A stretch of 64,000 nucleotides of DNA from contig JADKFY010000028.1 in the NCBI GenBank assembly GCA_016717305.1, forward strand, positions 5,048 to 69,047. Direction: 5' to 3'. Source of the stretch: Flavobacteriales bacterium. Lineage in GTDB: Bacteria; Bacteroidota; Bacteroidia; Flavobacteriales_F; PHOS-HE28. Below the pieces are notes generated by a model. That model did not search any database. It was not told the DNA's origin and saw only the letters and a program-made list of their open reading frames with translations. The position numbers and the translations under genes were made by a program. Below are positions 7,881-14,599 of this stretch, piece after piece; the first letter of the stretch is position 1, and each line of letters starts with the position of its first letter.

Positions 7881-9811
7881 TCATAGGCAGGAAGAGTAAG
7901 CAGTTGGCAGGAGCAGGTGGCAACCGGCCGAATGCAGGAGCAGTTTGCAGGTTGCAGGAGCAGGTTGCAATGGCGCTTGCCAAGACCCATTGCCACCTGC
8001 CCATTGCCACCCGCCGACTGCCGTTTGCCACCTGTCACTTGCCCCTGCTTCCTGCCCTTTGCCTCCTGCTCGTACTCTTCGTAACAGCATGCGGTGGGTC
8101 CAAACAGGCAACTACATCCGTTCCTGCGCATACCGAACCCGGCAGTGAGGTCCCTGCGGACGCTTCAGGCGATAAGAACGCTCAGACCATGCGGCTCTTC
8201 ATGGAAGCGACCCAAGCGCGGCTCGGCGGAAAGATCCCCCAAGCCGTACAGCTCTACCAACAATGCCTCCGAGTGGATCCGAACAACAGCGCAAGCATGT
8301 TCGAATTGGCAAAGCTCTATCACCAGAACCAGAATTTCCCGCAAGCCTTGGAAATGGGGAAAAAGGCAACAGCAATAGACAAGGAGAACATCTGGTACCG
8401 CTTCCTGCTCGCCGACCTGTACCAACAGAACGGCAATTCGACAGAGGCTGTCGAGGTGTACAAAGGCATCGTTCAGAAATGGCCCGACCGGTACGAGACC
8501 TACTTCGACTTGGCAAACACCTTGGCCTATGGTGGGAAGGTTGATGAAGCGATCAAGGTCTATGCGGACATTGAAAAGAAGTTCGGGCTGAATGAGGAAG
8601 TGATCATGCAGGAATTCAGCATGCTTTCCAGTGCCGGCAAAATGCCCGAAGCACAAGCGCTTGTTGAGCGCGCGATTGCGAACAACCCGGACGAGCCGCG
8701 CTACCAAGGGCTCTTGGCCGAACTCTACGACCAACAAGGCGAACACGAAAAGGCCTTGGAACAGTACAAGAAGACCTTGGCACTGGACCCCGGGAATAGC
8801 ATGTTGCGCATCGCCTTGGCCGAGCACTATTACGCCAATGGCAAGATGGACGAGGCGTACAACGAATTGGGTGAAGCCTTCCTGGATCCCGATCTGGACA
8901 TCGATGCCAAGATGCAAGTGTTGATCGGCTTCTTTGAAATGACCGACCGCGAAGGGGAAAAGCCCGGCGACCGTCCGGACCTGATCCGCCGTTCCTACGA
9001 CCTGATCGAGAGTTTGGAAAAAGCACATCCCGAAAGCGGAAAACCGCATACCATACACGGCGATTTTCTGCTGCGCGATGGAAAATTCGACGAGGCGCGA
9101 GAACAGTTCCGTACGGCCTTGGTCACTGAGAAGGATCGCTTCCCTATTCACATGCAACTGTTGCAATTGGACCTCCAACTGAACGACCACGCGGCTTTGC
9201 ACACCGATGCCGAAGAGACCATGAGCCTGTTCCCAACCGTGCCGGAGCCTTACCTCTACAATGGCATCGCACTTTCCCAATTGGGCAAGCACGATGAGGC
9301 GATCGAAACCTTGGTCTTAGGCCGTGATCTGGTCGTGGACAATCCCCAACTCCTTTCCCAATTCTGGAGCAGCTTGGGCGATGCCTACAATACGGCGAAA
9401 CAGTTTTCCGAATCGGACAAGGCCTACGATAAGGTCTTGGCCATGGATGCTGACAACAGCAGCACCTTGAACAACTACGCCTACTACTTGAGCGAAAGGA
9501 ACGAGCAATTGGACAAGGCCGAACGCATGAGCAAGCGCTCCTTGGAGCTCACTCCGAATGCAGCAACCTACATGGATACCTACGCATGGATCCTCTTCCG
9601 CCAGAAGAAGTACAGCGAAGCGCGCATCTGGATCGAAAAGGCCTTGGCGGCCGGTCCACCGGATGGCGTTGTGGTGGAGCATTACGGCGACATCCTCTTC
9701 GAATTGGGCGATACGGCCGGGGCCTTGGAGCAGTGGAACAAAGCGAAGACCCTTGGCGGCGGCGGCCCCCTGTTGGACCGAAAGATCAGCGAAGGGCTGC
9801 GGGTGGAATGA
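7877..9811 (+). CDS. TPR-repeat lipoprotein
   Basis: This is a long tetratricopeptide protein likely to act as a scaffold in the periplasm or at the outer membrane. A hydrophobic stretch ends in LLVLFVTACGG, a lipobox with the modified Cys in TAC. From there to the C-terminus the sequence is a chain of about a dozen TPR helices, for example VQLYQQCLRVDPNNSASMFE and ALEQYKKTLALDPGNSMLRI. ATG 7877 overlaps the previous stop as ATGA, the same junction used by the two following genes, but it places the lipobox 70 residues in. ATG 7970 gives a more normal lipoprotein signal. The region between the two starts is built from imperfect GCAGG/TTGCC repeats. Similar dut-NTase-TPR-DUF4292-M23 clusters occur in Bacteroidota. 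Confidence 0.88.
   Translation: MIIGRKSKQLAGAGGNRPNAGAVCRLQEQVAMALAKTHCHLPIATRRLPFATCHLPLLPALCLLLVLFVTACGGSKQATTSVPAHTEPGSEVPADASGDKNAQTMRLFMEATQARLGGKIPQAVQLYQQCLRVDPNNSASMFELAKLYHQNQNFPQALEMGKKATAIDKENIWYRFLLADLYQQNGNSTEAVEVYKGIVQKWPDRYETYFDLANTLAYGGKVDEAIKVYADIEKKFGLNEEVIMQEFSMLSSAGKMPEAQALVERAIANNPDEPRYQGLLAELYDQQGEHEKALEQYKKTLALDPGNSMLRIALAEHYYANGKMDEAYNELGEAFLDPDLDIDAKMQVLIGFFEMTDREGEKPGDRPDLIRRSYDLIESLEKAHPESGKPHTIHGDFLLRDGKFDEAREQFRTALVTEKDRFPIHMQLLQLDLQLNDHAALHTDAEETMSLFPTVPEPYLYNGIALSQLGKHDEAIETLVLGRDLVVDNPQLLSQFWSSLGDAYNTAKQFSESDKAYDKVLAMDADNSSTLNNYAYYLSERNEQLDKAERMSKRSLELTPNAATYMDTYAWILFRQKKYSEARIWIEKALAAGPPDGVVVEHYGDILFELGDTAGALEQWNKAKTLGGGGPLLDRKISEGLRVE
7900..8066. repeat. Imperfect short repeats with inverted copies inside the lipoprotein N-terminus
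   Basis: The left half repeats units such as GGAGCAGGTTGCA on the plus strand. The right half repeats the complementary sense, such as TTGCCACCTGCCC and TTTGCCACCTGTC. CAGGTTGCAATGG at 7961-7973 pairs with CCATTGCCACCTG at 7987-7999 in 12 of 13 positions, so a hairpin can form that includes the alternative start codon at 7970. Related sequence appears at 62186-62215. Confidence 0.7.
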
Positions 9812-10698
9812 ACACCGGGAGCGCAGCGGTCCTGGTGCTCACGTTGCTCGCCGTTGCGGGCTGCAAGTCCCAAAGACCATTGGCGGACCTGAACAGGGAC
9901 ATCCCTGTTCGTTCTCCGGAGAAGTTGGTGGAGCGTCTGGTTGCGAGTGATACGCTAGCAGGTCATTTCTATTCGGCCAAGGCCAATGTCCAGTTGGCAT
10001 TACCGGCTGGCAATAAAAGCTTCAAGGCACAAGTGCGTTCGGTGCGCGATAGTGCGGCATGGATCAGCGTGATCCCAGCATTGGGCATAGAAATGGCACG
10101 CGTATTACTCACCACCGACAGCTTGAAGATGCTGGACAAACTTCACGACACTTACTTTGTCGGGGATACCTTGGAGGCTGAGCGGAAATTCGGATTGCAA
10201 CCTGACCTTTCGCTTTTGCAGGATGCACTCTTTGGAAGAGCCATCGGATTGCAGCCCAACGAGAAGTACAGGAGCGATCGTGAGAACGGCCAGTATGTGC
10301 TCACCAGCAAGGAGAAGCGCAAATTTGTAAGGGCCGCGGAGGATATTAGTCCGGGCGATACCTTGGCGAGCGATCGCGACATGAAGGAACGTCGGTTGGA
10401 ACGCACACTGCGCAAGGCTGAAGAACGACAGTCGATCGTACTGCGCTATTGGATAGAGCCGGATGCGTTCCGGGTAACCCGTGTGCAGATCGCCGATCTT
10501 ATGAACGACCGGACCGCTGATGTACGATACGAAGAGTGGGGCGGGGCCGAAGAACATTTCCTGCCAACACGGATCTCCATCACCCTAAGCGAACCGACCA
10601 GACAAGCCACGGGCACCATGGAGTTGTCGCGGATCAACCTGGAAGGTCCCATGTCCTTGAACTTCAGCGTTCCGGAGAAGTACACCCCTATGCCATGA
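9808..10698 (+). CDS. DUF4292 family lipoprotein
   Basis: The family is restricted largely to Bacteroidota and has no assigned reaction. The start at ATG 9808 overlaps the preceding stop by ATGA. Residues 1-18 form a short lipoprotein signal with lipobox VAGC. The mature protein of about 280 residues contains alternating beta-like stretches (SAKANVQLALPAGNKSFKAQ, MARVLLTTDSLKMLDK, KEKRKFVRAA) compatible with a LolA/LolB-like half-barrel that binds lipids, although this is inference from pattern only. The gene ends in another ATGA overlap with the M23 gene. Location in the cluster suggests an envelope-assembly role with the TPR lipoprotein and the EnvC-like protein. Confidence 0.85.
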   Translation: MNTGSAAVLVLTLLAVAGCKSQRPLADLNRDIPVRSPEKLVERLVASDTLAGHFYSAKANVQLALPAGNKSFKAQVRSVRDSAAWISVIPALGIEMARVLLTTDSLKMLDKLHDTYFVGDTLEAERKFGLQPDLSLLQDALFGRAIGLQPNEKYRSDRENGQYVLTSKEKRKFVRAAEDISPGDTLASDRDMKERRLERTLRKAEERQSIVLRYWIEPDAFRVTRVQIADLMNDRTADVRYEEWGGAEEHFLPTRISITLSEPTRQATGTMELSRINLEGPMSLNFSVPEKYTPMP

Positions 10699-12020
10699 AC
10701 AAGATGGACCTTGGATCGATCGGACCGCATCAAGTTCGCATCAATGCGGCTTTGCCCTCGGTACATCTATATCTTTTACGCTTTCCCCTTTCCACTCTGC
10801 GCGCCTCTGCTCCTCTGCGTCTCTGCGTTTTGCTTCTCTTTTCCCTCATTCTTCACTCCGCATTCTCCCAATCCCGCAAAGACCTTGAGAAGAAGCGCGC
10901 TTCACTGGACCAACAGATCCGCACCACGACGGCGTTGATCGACAAGGCCAAGAAGGACCAAAGCGTAACGCAGGAGCAATTACAGTTGCTCGAGAGCCAG
11001 ATCCGTACACGGGAACAACTCATCCATACCATGAGCAGCGAGTTGCACCGGGTGGACCAGCACATCACCGAAGATGAGGACATGGTGGCTTCGTTGCAGA
11101 ACGATCTGGTGGTACTGAAGGAAGAGTACGGTCGCATGTTGCAATTCGCCTATCGCAACCGCAGTGCCTATGACCGGATGAGCTACCTGTTCGCCGCGGA
11201 AAGTTTCCAGCAAGCCTATAGACGCTCTCGTTATATGGCACAGATCGCGGAACAACGCACCCGGCAAGCAGCACTGATCGAAGAGACCCGTGCCACCATT
11301 GATGCACGTTTGGAAGCGCTCAAGGAACAACGTACCGAGAAAAGCAAATTGGTGGGCCAGCAACAGGCCGAACGACAGAAGTTGAGCAGCGATAGGAGTG
11401 GGCAAGAATCGGCATTGAAGACCTTGAAGAAAGAAGAAGGCCGGTTACGGGAAACCCAAAAGAAGCAAGAGAAACAGCGGCGCGATATCGACAGTGCCAT
11501 CCGAAAGGCCATCGAGGCTGAACTGAAGCCGAAAACCACGGCCGCCGGTTCGTCAAAAGGCAAATTGGACCTGACCCTCACACCCGAGGCCAAGGAGTTG
11601 AACGCTGACTTCGAGAAGAACAAGGGCAAATTGCCGTGGCCCGTGGAGAAAGGGGTGATCACCAGTAGATTCGGAAAACAAGCACATCCGGTATTGCCCG
11701 GAATCGTGATCGAGAACAACGGCGTGGACATCACCACAGAGAAGGGCAGTAGCGTACGGGCCTTGTTCCGGGGCGAAGTGAGCAGCGTGATCGTGATACC
11801 TGGCGCAGGCAAAGCGGTCATCCTCAGTCACGGGGTGTACCGCACGGTATACAGCAACCTGCGTGAGACCAACGTAAGCAAAGGCGACAAGGTCGATACC
11901 AAACAGACCTTGGGCACTGTGCTCAATGACGATAACGGCTCCGTTGCCCACATCGAACTTTGGAAGATCACGGCGGACGGGTTGGTGAAGGTTGATCCAG
12001 GGCCGTGGTTGTTCCGGTGA
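10695..12020 (+). CDS. EnvC-like murein hydrolase activator, M23-type with coiled coil
   Basis: EnvC-type proteins regulate peptidoglycan amidases at division. The ATG at 10695 overlaps the DUF4292 stop. A long N-terminal region ends in a hydrophobic stretch and SAFSQ, a likely signal-peptidase site near residue 53. Residues 55-270 form a charged coiled coil (KDLEKKRASLDQQIR, LQLLESQIRTREQL, EGRLRETQKKQEKQRRD). The C-terminal domain is a LytM/M23 fold (LPWPVEKGVITSRFG, PGIVIENNGVDI, DNGSVAHIELWK). The Zn-binding HxxxD of active M23 enzymes appears replaced (ENNGVDI) and the HxH motif reads AHIELW, so it is probably a non-catalytic activator. The part of the signal region at 10795-10831 consists of CTCTGC repeats. 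Confidence 0.9.
   Translation: MNKMDLGSIGPHQVRINAALPSVHLYLLRFPLSTLRASAPLRLCVLLLFSLILHSAFSQSRKDLEKKRASLDQQIRTTTALIDKAKKDQSVTQEQLQLLESQIRTREQLIHTMSSELHRVDQHITEDEDMVASLQNDLVVLKEEYGRMLQFAYRNRSAYDRMSYLFAAESFQQAYRRSRYMAQIAEQRTRQAALIEETRATIDARLEALKEQRTEKSKLVGQQQAERQKLSSDRSGQESALKTLKKEEGRLRETQKKQEKQRRDIDSAIRKAIEAELKPKTTAAGSSKGKLDLTLTPEAKELNADFEKNKGKLPWPVEKGVITSRFGKQAHPVLPGIVIENNGVDITTEKGSSVRALFRGEVSSVIVIPGAGKAVILSHGVYRTVYSNLRETNVSKGDKVDTKQTLGTVLNDDNGSVAHIELWKITADGLVKVDPGPWLFR
10795..10831 (+). repeat. CTCTGC short repeats within the EnvC-like signal region
   Basis: Four copies of CTCTGC start at 10795, 10805, 10813 and 10821, with linkers of two to four bases. They encode LRASAPLRLCV, just before the hydrophobic core of the signal peptide. 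Similar CTCTGCG units occur as intergenic repeats in many bacteria, as far as I recall. Confidence 0.6.
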
Positions 12021-12146
12021 AAATTCAGACATCCGAACTGATCTTGACCCCAGTGGGGTTCGTACAACATTGAATTTCCTGCGTTCGGATATGCTCTTCG
12101 GCCCCTGTGGGTTCGCACAAAAGATCTCGATCATCCAGCGATCAAC

Positions 12147-12154
12147 TACCTTTG
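12147..12154 (+). promoter_or_regulatory. Predicted -7 box (TACCTTTG) of tatA-gatA
   Basis: Exact match to TAnnTTTG, ending 16 bases before the tatA ATG at 12171. The 126 bases before it hold two imperfect copies of a CCCC-GTGGG-TTCG-ACAA sequence (about 12045-12069 and 12097-12120) whose role is unclear. Confidence 0.6.
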
Positions 12155-12170
12155 GCGCAAACACCACCTC

Positions 12171-12365
12171 ATGCACGCATTCCCTCTTTCCATTCTCCTC
12201 GGCGTTATCGGCCCATGGCAGATCGTGCTCGTGGTGGTCGTGTTGTTGCTCCTGTTCGGCGGCAAGAAGATCCCTGAGCTCATGCGCGGCCTGGGCCAAG
12301 GCATGAAGGAGTTCAAAGACGCCAGCAAGGACGAGGGTAAAGCCAAGGACGAGTCCAAGCCTTAG
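12171..12365 (+). CDS. tatA: Sec-independent translocase subunit TatA/E
   Basis: TatA oligomers form the passage for folded twin-arginine proteins through the inner membrane. The 64-residue protein has one N-terminal transmembrane helix (IGPWQIVLVVVVLLLLF), the hinge GGKKIPELMRGLGQG and an amphipathic, then highly charged, tail (EFKDASKDEGKAKDESKP), which is the complete TatA plan. ATG 12171 is supported by a -7 box 16 bases upstream. gatA begins 10 bases after the stop, so the two are co-transcribed. Confidence 0.95.
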   Translation: MHAFPLSILLGVIGPWQIVLVVVVLLLLFGGKKIPELMRGLGQGMKEFKDASKDEGKAKDESKP

Positions 12366-12375
12366 TTCTTTCGTC

Positions 12376-13779
12376 GTGTCCGCACCCAAGACCTTTTCCG
12401 AGGCCCGTACCGCCCTTGCTGAAGGAGGAAGTGTGCGCAGTGCTACAGAAGCAGCTCTTGCTTCCGCCGAAGCGCACAAGGACCTCAACGCTTTTCTGGA
12501 GCTCTTCCCCGACACCGCATTGGCGCAGGCCGCCCGTGTGGATGCCGCTCTTACTGCGGGCACTGCAGGACCATTGGCCGGTATGGTCATCAGTATCAAG
12601 GACAACCTGTGCTACAAGGGCCATAAAGTCACCGCAGCCTCCAAGATCCTGGAAGGCTTCACCTCACTTTACACCGCCACTGCCTTGGAGCGCTTGCTCG
12701 CTGCCGATGCCGTGATCCTGGGCCGCACCAATTGCGATGAGTTCGCCATGGGCAGCAGCAACGAGAACAGCGCCTATGGGAACGTGAAGAACCCGGTGGA
12801 CCCCACCAAGGTGCCCGGCGGCAGCAGCGGCGGTGCAGCGGCGAGCGTGGCAGCAGGCATTGTGCAGGTAGCCCTCGGCAGCGATACAGGCGGAAGTATC
12901 CGACAACCGGCATCCTTCACCGGAACGATCGGGTTCAAGCCCACGTATGGTCGCATCAGCAGGTATGGGTTGATCGCCTTCGCCAGCAGCTTCGACCAGA
13001 TCGGCCCGTTCGCGCACACCGTTGAGGACATCGCCACGGTCTATCAGGTCATGGCCGGGCACGACCCGAAGGACAGCACCACCAGTAACAAGCCCGTGGA
13101 GCCGGTCACCTTGGCACATCCGGGTAAACTCCGGATCGGCTATTTCCGCGAAGGGTTGGAACGCGCAGGCATGGACCCCGAAGTGGTGGCCCACCTGCAA
13201 GCGCACATCGATCGCCTGAAAGCCGAAGGCCACATCGTGGAACCCGTTGAGGTCCCGTTGATCGATCACCAAGTGCCCACCTACTACATCCTCGCCACGG
13301 CCGAGGCCAGCAGCAACCTCGCCCGCTTCGATGGCATCCGCTACGGACACCGCAGCACGAAAGCGAAGGGCGTGGACGAGACCTACCGACTAAGCCGCAG
13401 CGAAGGCTTCGGACCCGAAGTGAAGCGCCGGATCCTGTTGGGCACCTTCGTGCTCAGCGCGGGGTACTACGATGCGTACTACGGACAAGCACAGCGTGTG
13501 CGTCGCATCATCCGTGACCGCACCTTGGAGGCGTGCAGCAACTATGACCTGCTCTTGGGTCCCACATGCCCCGGCACGGCTTTCGGGCACGGTGCCGTAA
13601 CGGACCCGATCGCTATGTACTTGCAGGATATTTTCACCGTGCAAGCAAACCTGGCTGGTGTGCCTGCGATAAGCCTTCCCACCGGTACGCACAGCAACGG
13701 TCTGCCCTTCGGCATACAACTCACCACGGCGCCCTTCGCGGAAGCGAAGTTGTTGGCAGCGGCGAAGGGGTTGTTCTGA
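12376..13779 (+). CDS. gatA: Glutamyl-tRNA(Gln)/Asp-tRNA(Asn) amidotransferase subunit A
   Basis: GatA hydrolyses glutamine and passes ammonia to GatB, which converts mischarged Glu-tRNA(Gln) to Gln-tRNA(Gln). The Ser-cisSer-Lys triad is visible as Lys75 (ISIKDNL), Ser150 (PGGSSGG) and Ser174 (SDTGGSIRQP). The substrate region GFKPTYGRISRYGLIAF follows. The start is GTG 12376, since the family begins near this residue. The 467-residue product ends soon after AKLLAAAKGLF, a few residues short of some relatives. A gltX gene is present at 23.7 kb, consistent with an indirect Gln-tRNA pathway. It sits just after tatA on the same strand. Confidence 0.95.
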   Translation: MSAPKTFSEARTALAEGGSVRSATEAALASAEAHKDLNAFLELFPDTALAQAARVDAALTAGTAGPLAGMVISIKDNLCYKGHKVTAASKILEGFTSLYTATALERLLAADAVILGRTNCDEFAMGSSNENSAYGNVKNPVDPTKVPGGSSGGAAASVAAGIVQVALGSDTGGSIRQPASFTGTIGFKPTYGRISRYGLIAFASSFDQIGPFAHTVEDIATVYQVMAGHDPKDSTTSNKPVEPVTLAHPGKLRIGYFREGLERAGMDPEVVAHLQAHIDRLKAEGHIVEPVEVPLIDHQVPTYYILATAEASSNLARFDGIRYGHRSTKAKGVDETYRLSRSEGFGPEVKRRILLGTFVLSAGYYDAYYGQAQRVRRIIRDRTLEACSNYDLLLGPTCPGTAFGHGAVTDPIAMYLQDIFTVQANLAGVPAISLPTGTHSNGLPFGIQLTTAPFAEAKLLAAAKGLF

Positions 13780-13808
13780 GCGTTCAAGCGGCACTTTGAG
13801 GAACGCGC

Positions 13809-13816
13809 TACCTTCG
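13809..13816 (+). promoter_or_regulatory. Predicted -7 box (TACCTTCG) of the HEPN/MNT pair, leaderless arrangement
   Basis: The octamer follows the variant TAYCTTCG seen repeatedly in this window and ends five bases before ATG 13822, so the transcript should start at the start codon or next to it. Confidence 0.5.
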
Positions 13817-13821
13817 CCGTA

Positions 13822-14217
13822 ATGGAAGCCGACGCTCTGGATCTTACGAGCTTAATGAATGCCGTATCCCGGTTGGAAGAGGCGTTCGCAGAACCGCCGG
13901 CGAACGAATTGGAGCGCGACGGGTGCATCCAGCGTTTCGAATACACATATGAGCTGTGCTGGAAAATGATGCGACGCCAGTTGGTGCTTATGGAAGCCGG
14001 AGATGCCGACCTGTTGGGTCGAAGGGAATTGTTCCGTGAAGCGGCACGCCGTGGGTTGATCACCGATCCCGAAATGTGGTTCACCTTTCAGAAAGCGCGA
14101 AACCTCACAAGCCACAACTACGATCCCGAAAAGGCCGAAGAGACCTACCAAGCAGCCTTGCTTTTCGTGCCACAGGCACGAGGGTTGTTGAACGCACTTC
14201 TCGATCGTCATGCTTGA
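13822..14217 (+). CDS. HEPN-type nucleotidyltransferase partner (HI0074 family), possible toxin
   Basis: HI0074-family proteins pair with a small MNT nucleotidyltransferase. The 131 residues are predominantly helical, with IQRFEYTYELCWKMMRRQL matching the family core. Residues 93-100 read RNLTSHNY and fit RX4HXY, the catalytic motif of HEPN RNases and the site modified by the antitoxin MntA in type VII HepT-MntA systems. The stop overlaps the next gene by eight bases. It may be a bona fide toxin or an older substrate-binding partner; the family annotation 'substrate-binding' predates the toxin work. The presence of all three motif residues favours an active HEPN, by inference. Confidence 0.82.
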   Translation: MEADALDLTSLMNAVSRLEEAFAEPPANELERDGCIQRFEYTYELCWKMMRRQLVLMEAGDADLLGRRELFREAARRGLITDPEMWFTFQKARNLTSHNYDPEKAEETYQAALLFVPQARGLLNALLDRHA

Positions 14218-14503
14218 TCTGGACCCCCGCTACCTCGCCATGCTATTTCCGATCCTGGATAAGCACGTCCCCGGGGCACGCGTATGGGCATTCGGGAGTC
14301 GGGTAAAAGGGACAGCAACGAAGTTCAGCGACCTGGACTTGGCCATCGAAGCAAGCGAACCTTTGGACCTTCGCACCCTCGCGCTATTGGATCAGGACCT
14401 CTCGGACAGCGACCTGCCGATCAAGGTGGATGTGCTGGACCTGGCTGGTCTAACGGCCTCTTTCCGGAAATTGGTGGAGGCACAACGGGTGGTGTTGCGT
14501 TAA
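14210..14503 (+). CDS. Minimal nucleotidyltransferase (MNT), possible antitoxin
   Basis: The protein has 97 residues and the complete GSX10DXD signature of minimal nucleotidyltransferases: Gly29-Ser30, then Asp41 and Asp43 (AFGSRVKG and SDLDLAIE). A third acidic position may be Asp74 in IKVDVLDL. In MntA-HepT modules this enzyme AMPylates the tyrosine of the partner's RX4HXY motif and neutralises it. It starts eight bases inside the HEPN gene, so translation of both is coupled, with the toxin-like gene first. Expected to act in the cytosol. Confidence 0.85.
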   Translation: MLDLDPRYLAMLFPILDKHVPGARVWAFGSRVKGTATKFSDLDLAIEASEPLDLRTLALLDQDLSDSDLPIKVDVLDLAGLTASFRKLVEAQRVVLR

Positions 14504-14586
14504 CTGCGGGCGTAAGCCATCGCAGTCTTCCCTCCACACAACAAACCACTACCGTCTCTCGTAGTAGAACATAGATATCAGCACAT

Positions 14587-14594
14587 TAGATTTG
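14587..14594 (+). promoter_or_regulatory. Predicted -7 box (TAGATTTG) of the MltD gene, leaderless arrangement
   Basis: Exact match to TAnnTTTG, ending five bases before ATG 14600. No -33 TTG is obvious in the 20 bases upstream. Confidence 0.5.
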
Positions 14595-14599
14595 TCGCC

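Noticed and set aside
8165..9292. A 375-codon minus-strand frame opposite the TPR lipoprotein
   Set aside because: It mirrors TPR codons and lacks any plausible start context or domain.
12021..12146. Riboswitch or terminator between the EnvC-like gene and tatA
   Set aside because: The two imperfect CCCC-GTGGG copies form only very short stems (five bp) and match no riboswitch that I can recognise.
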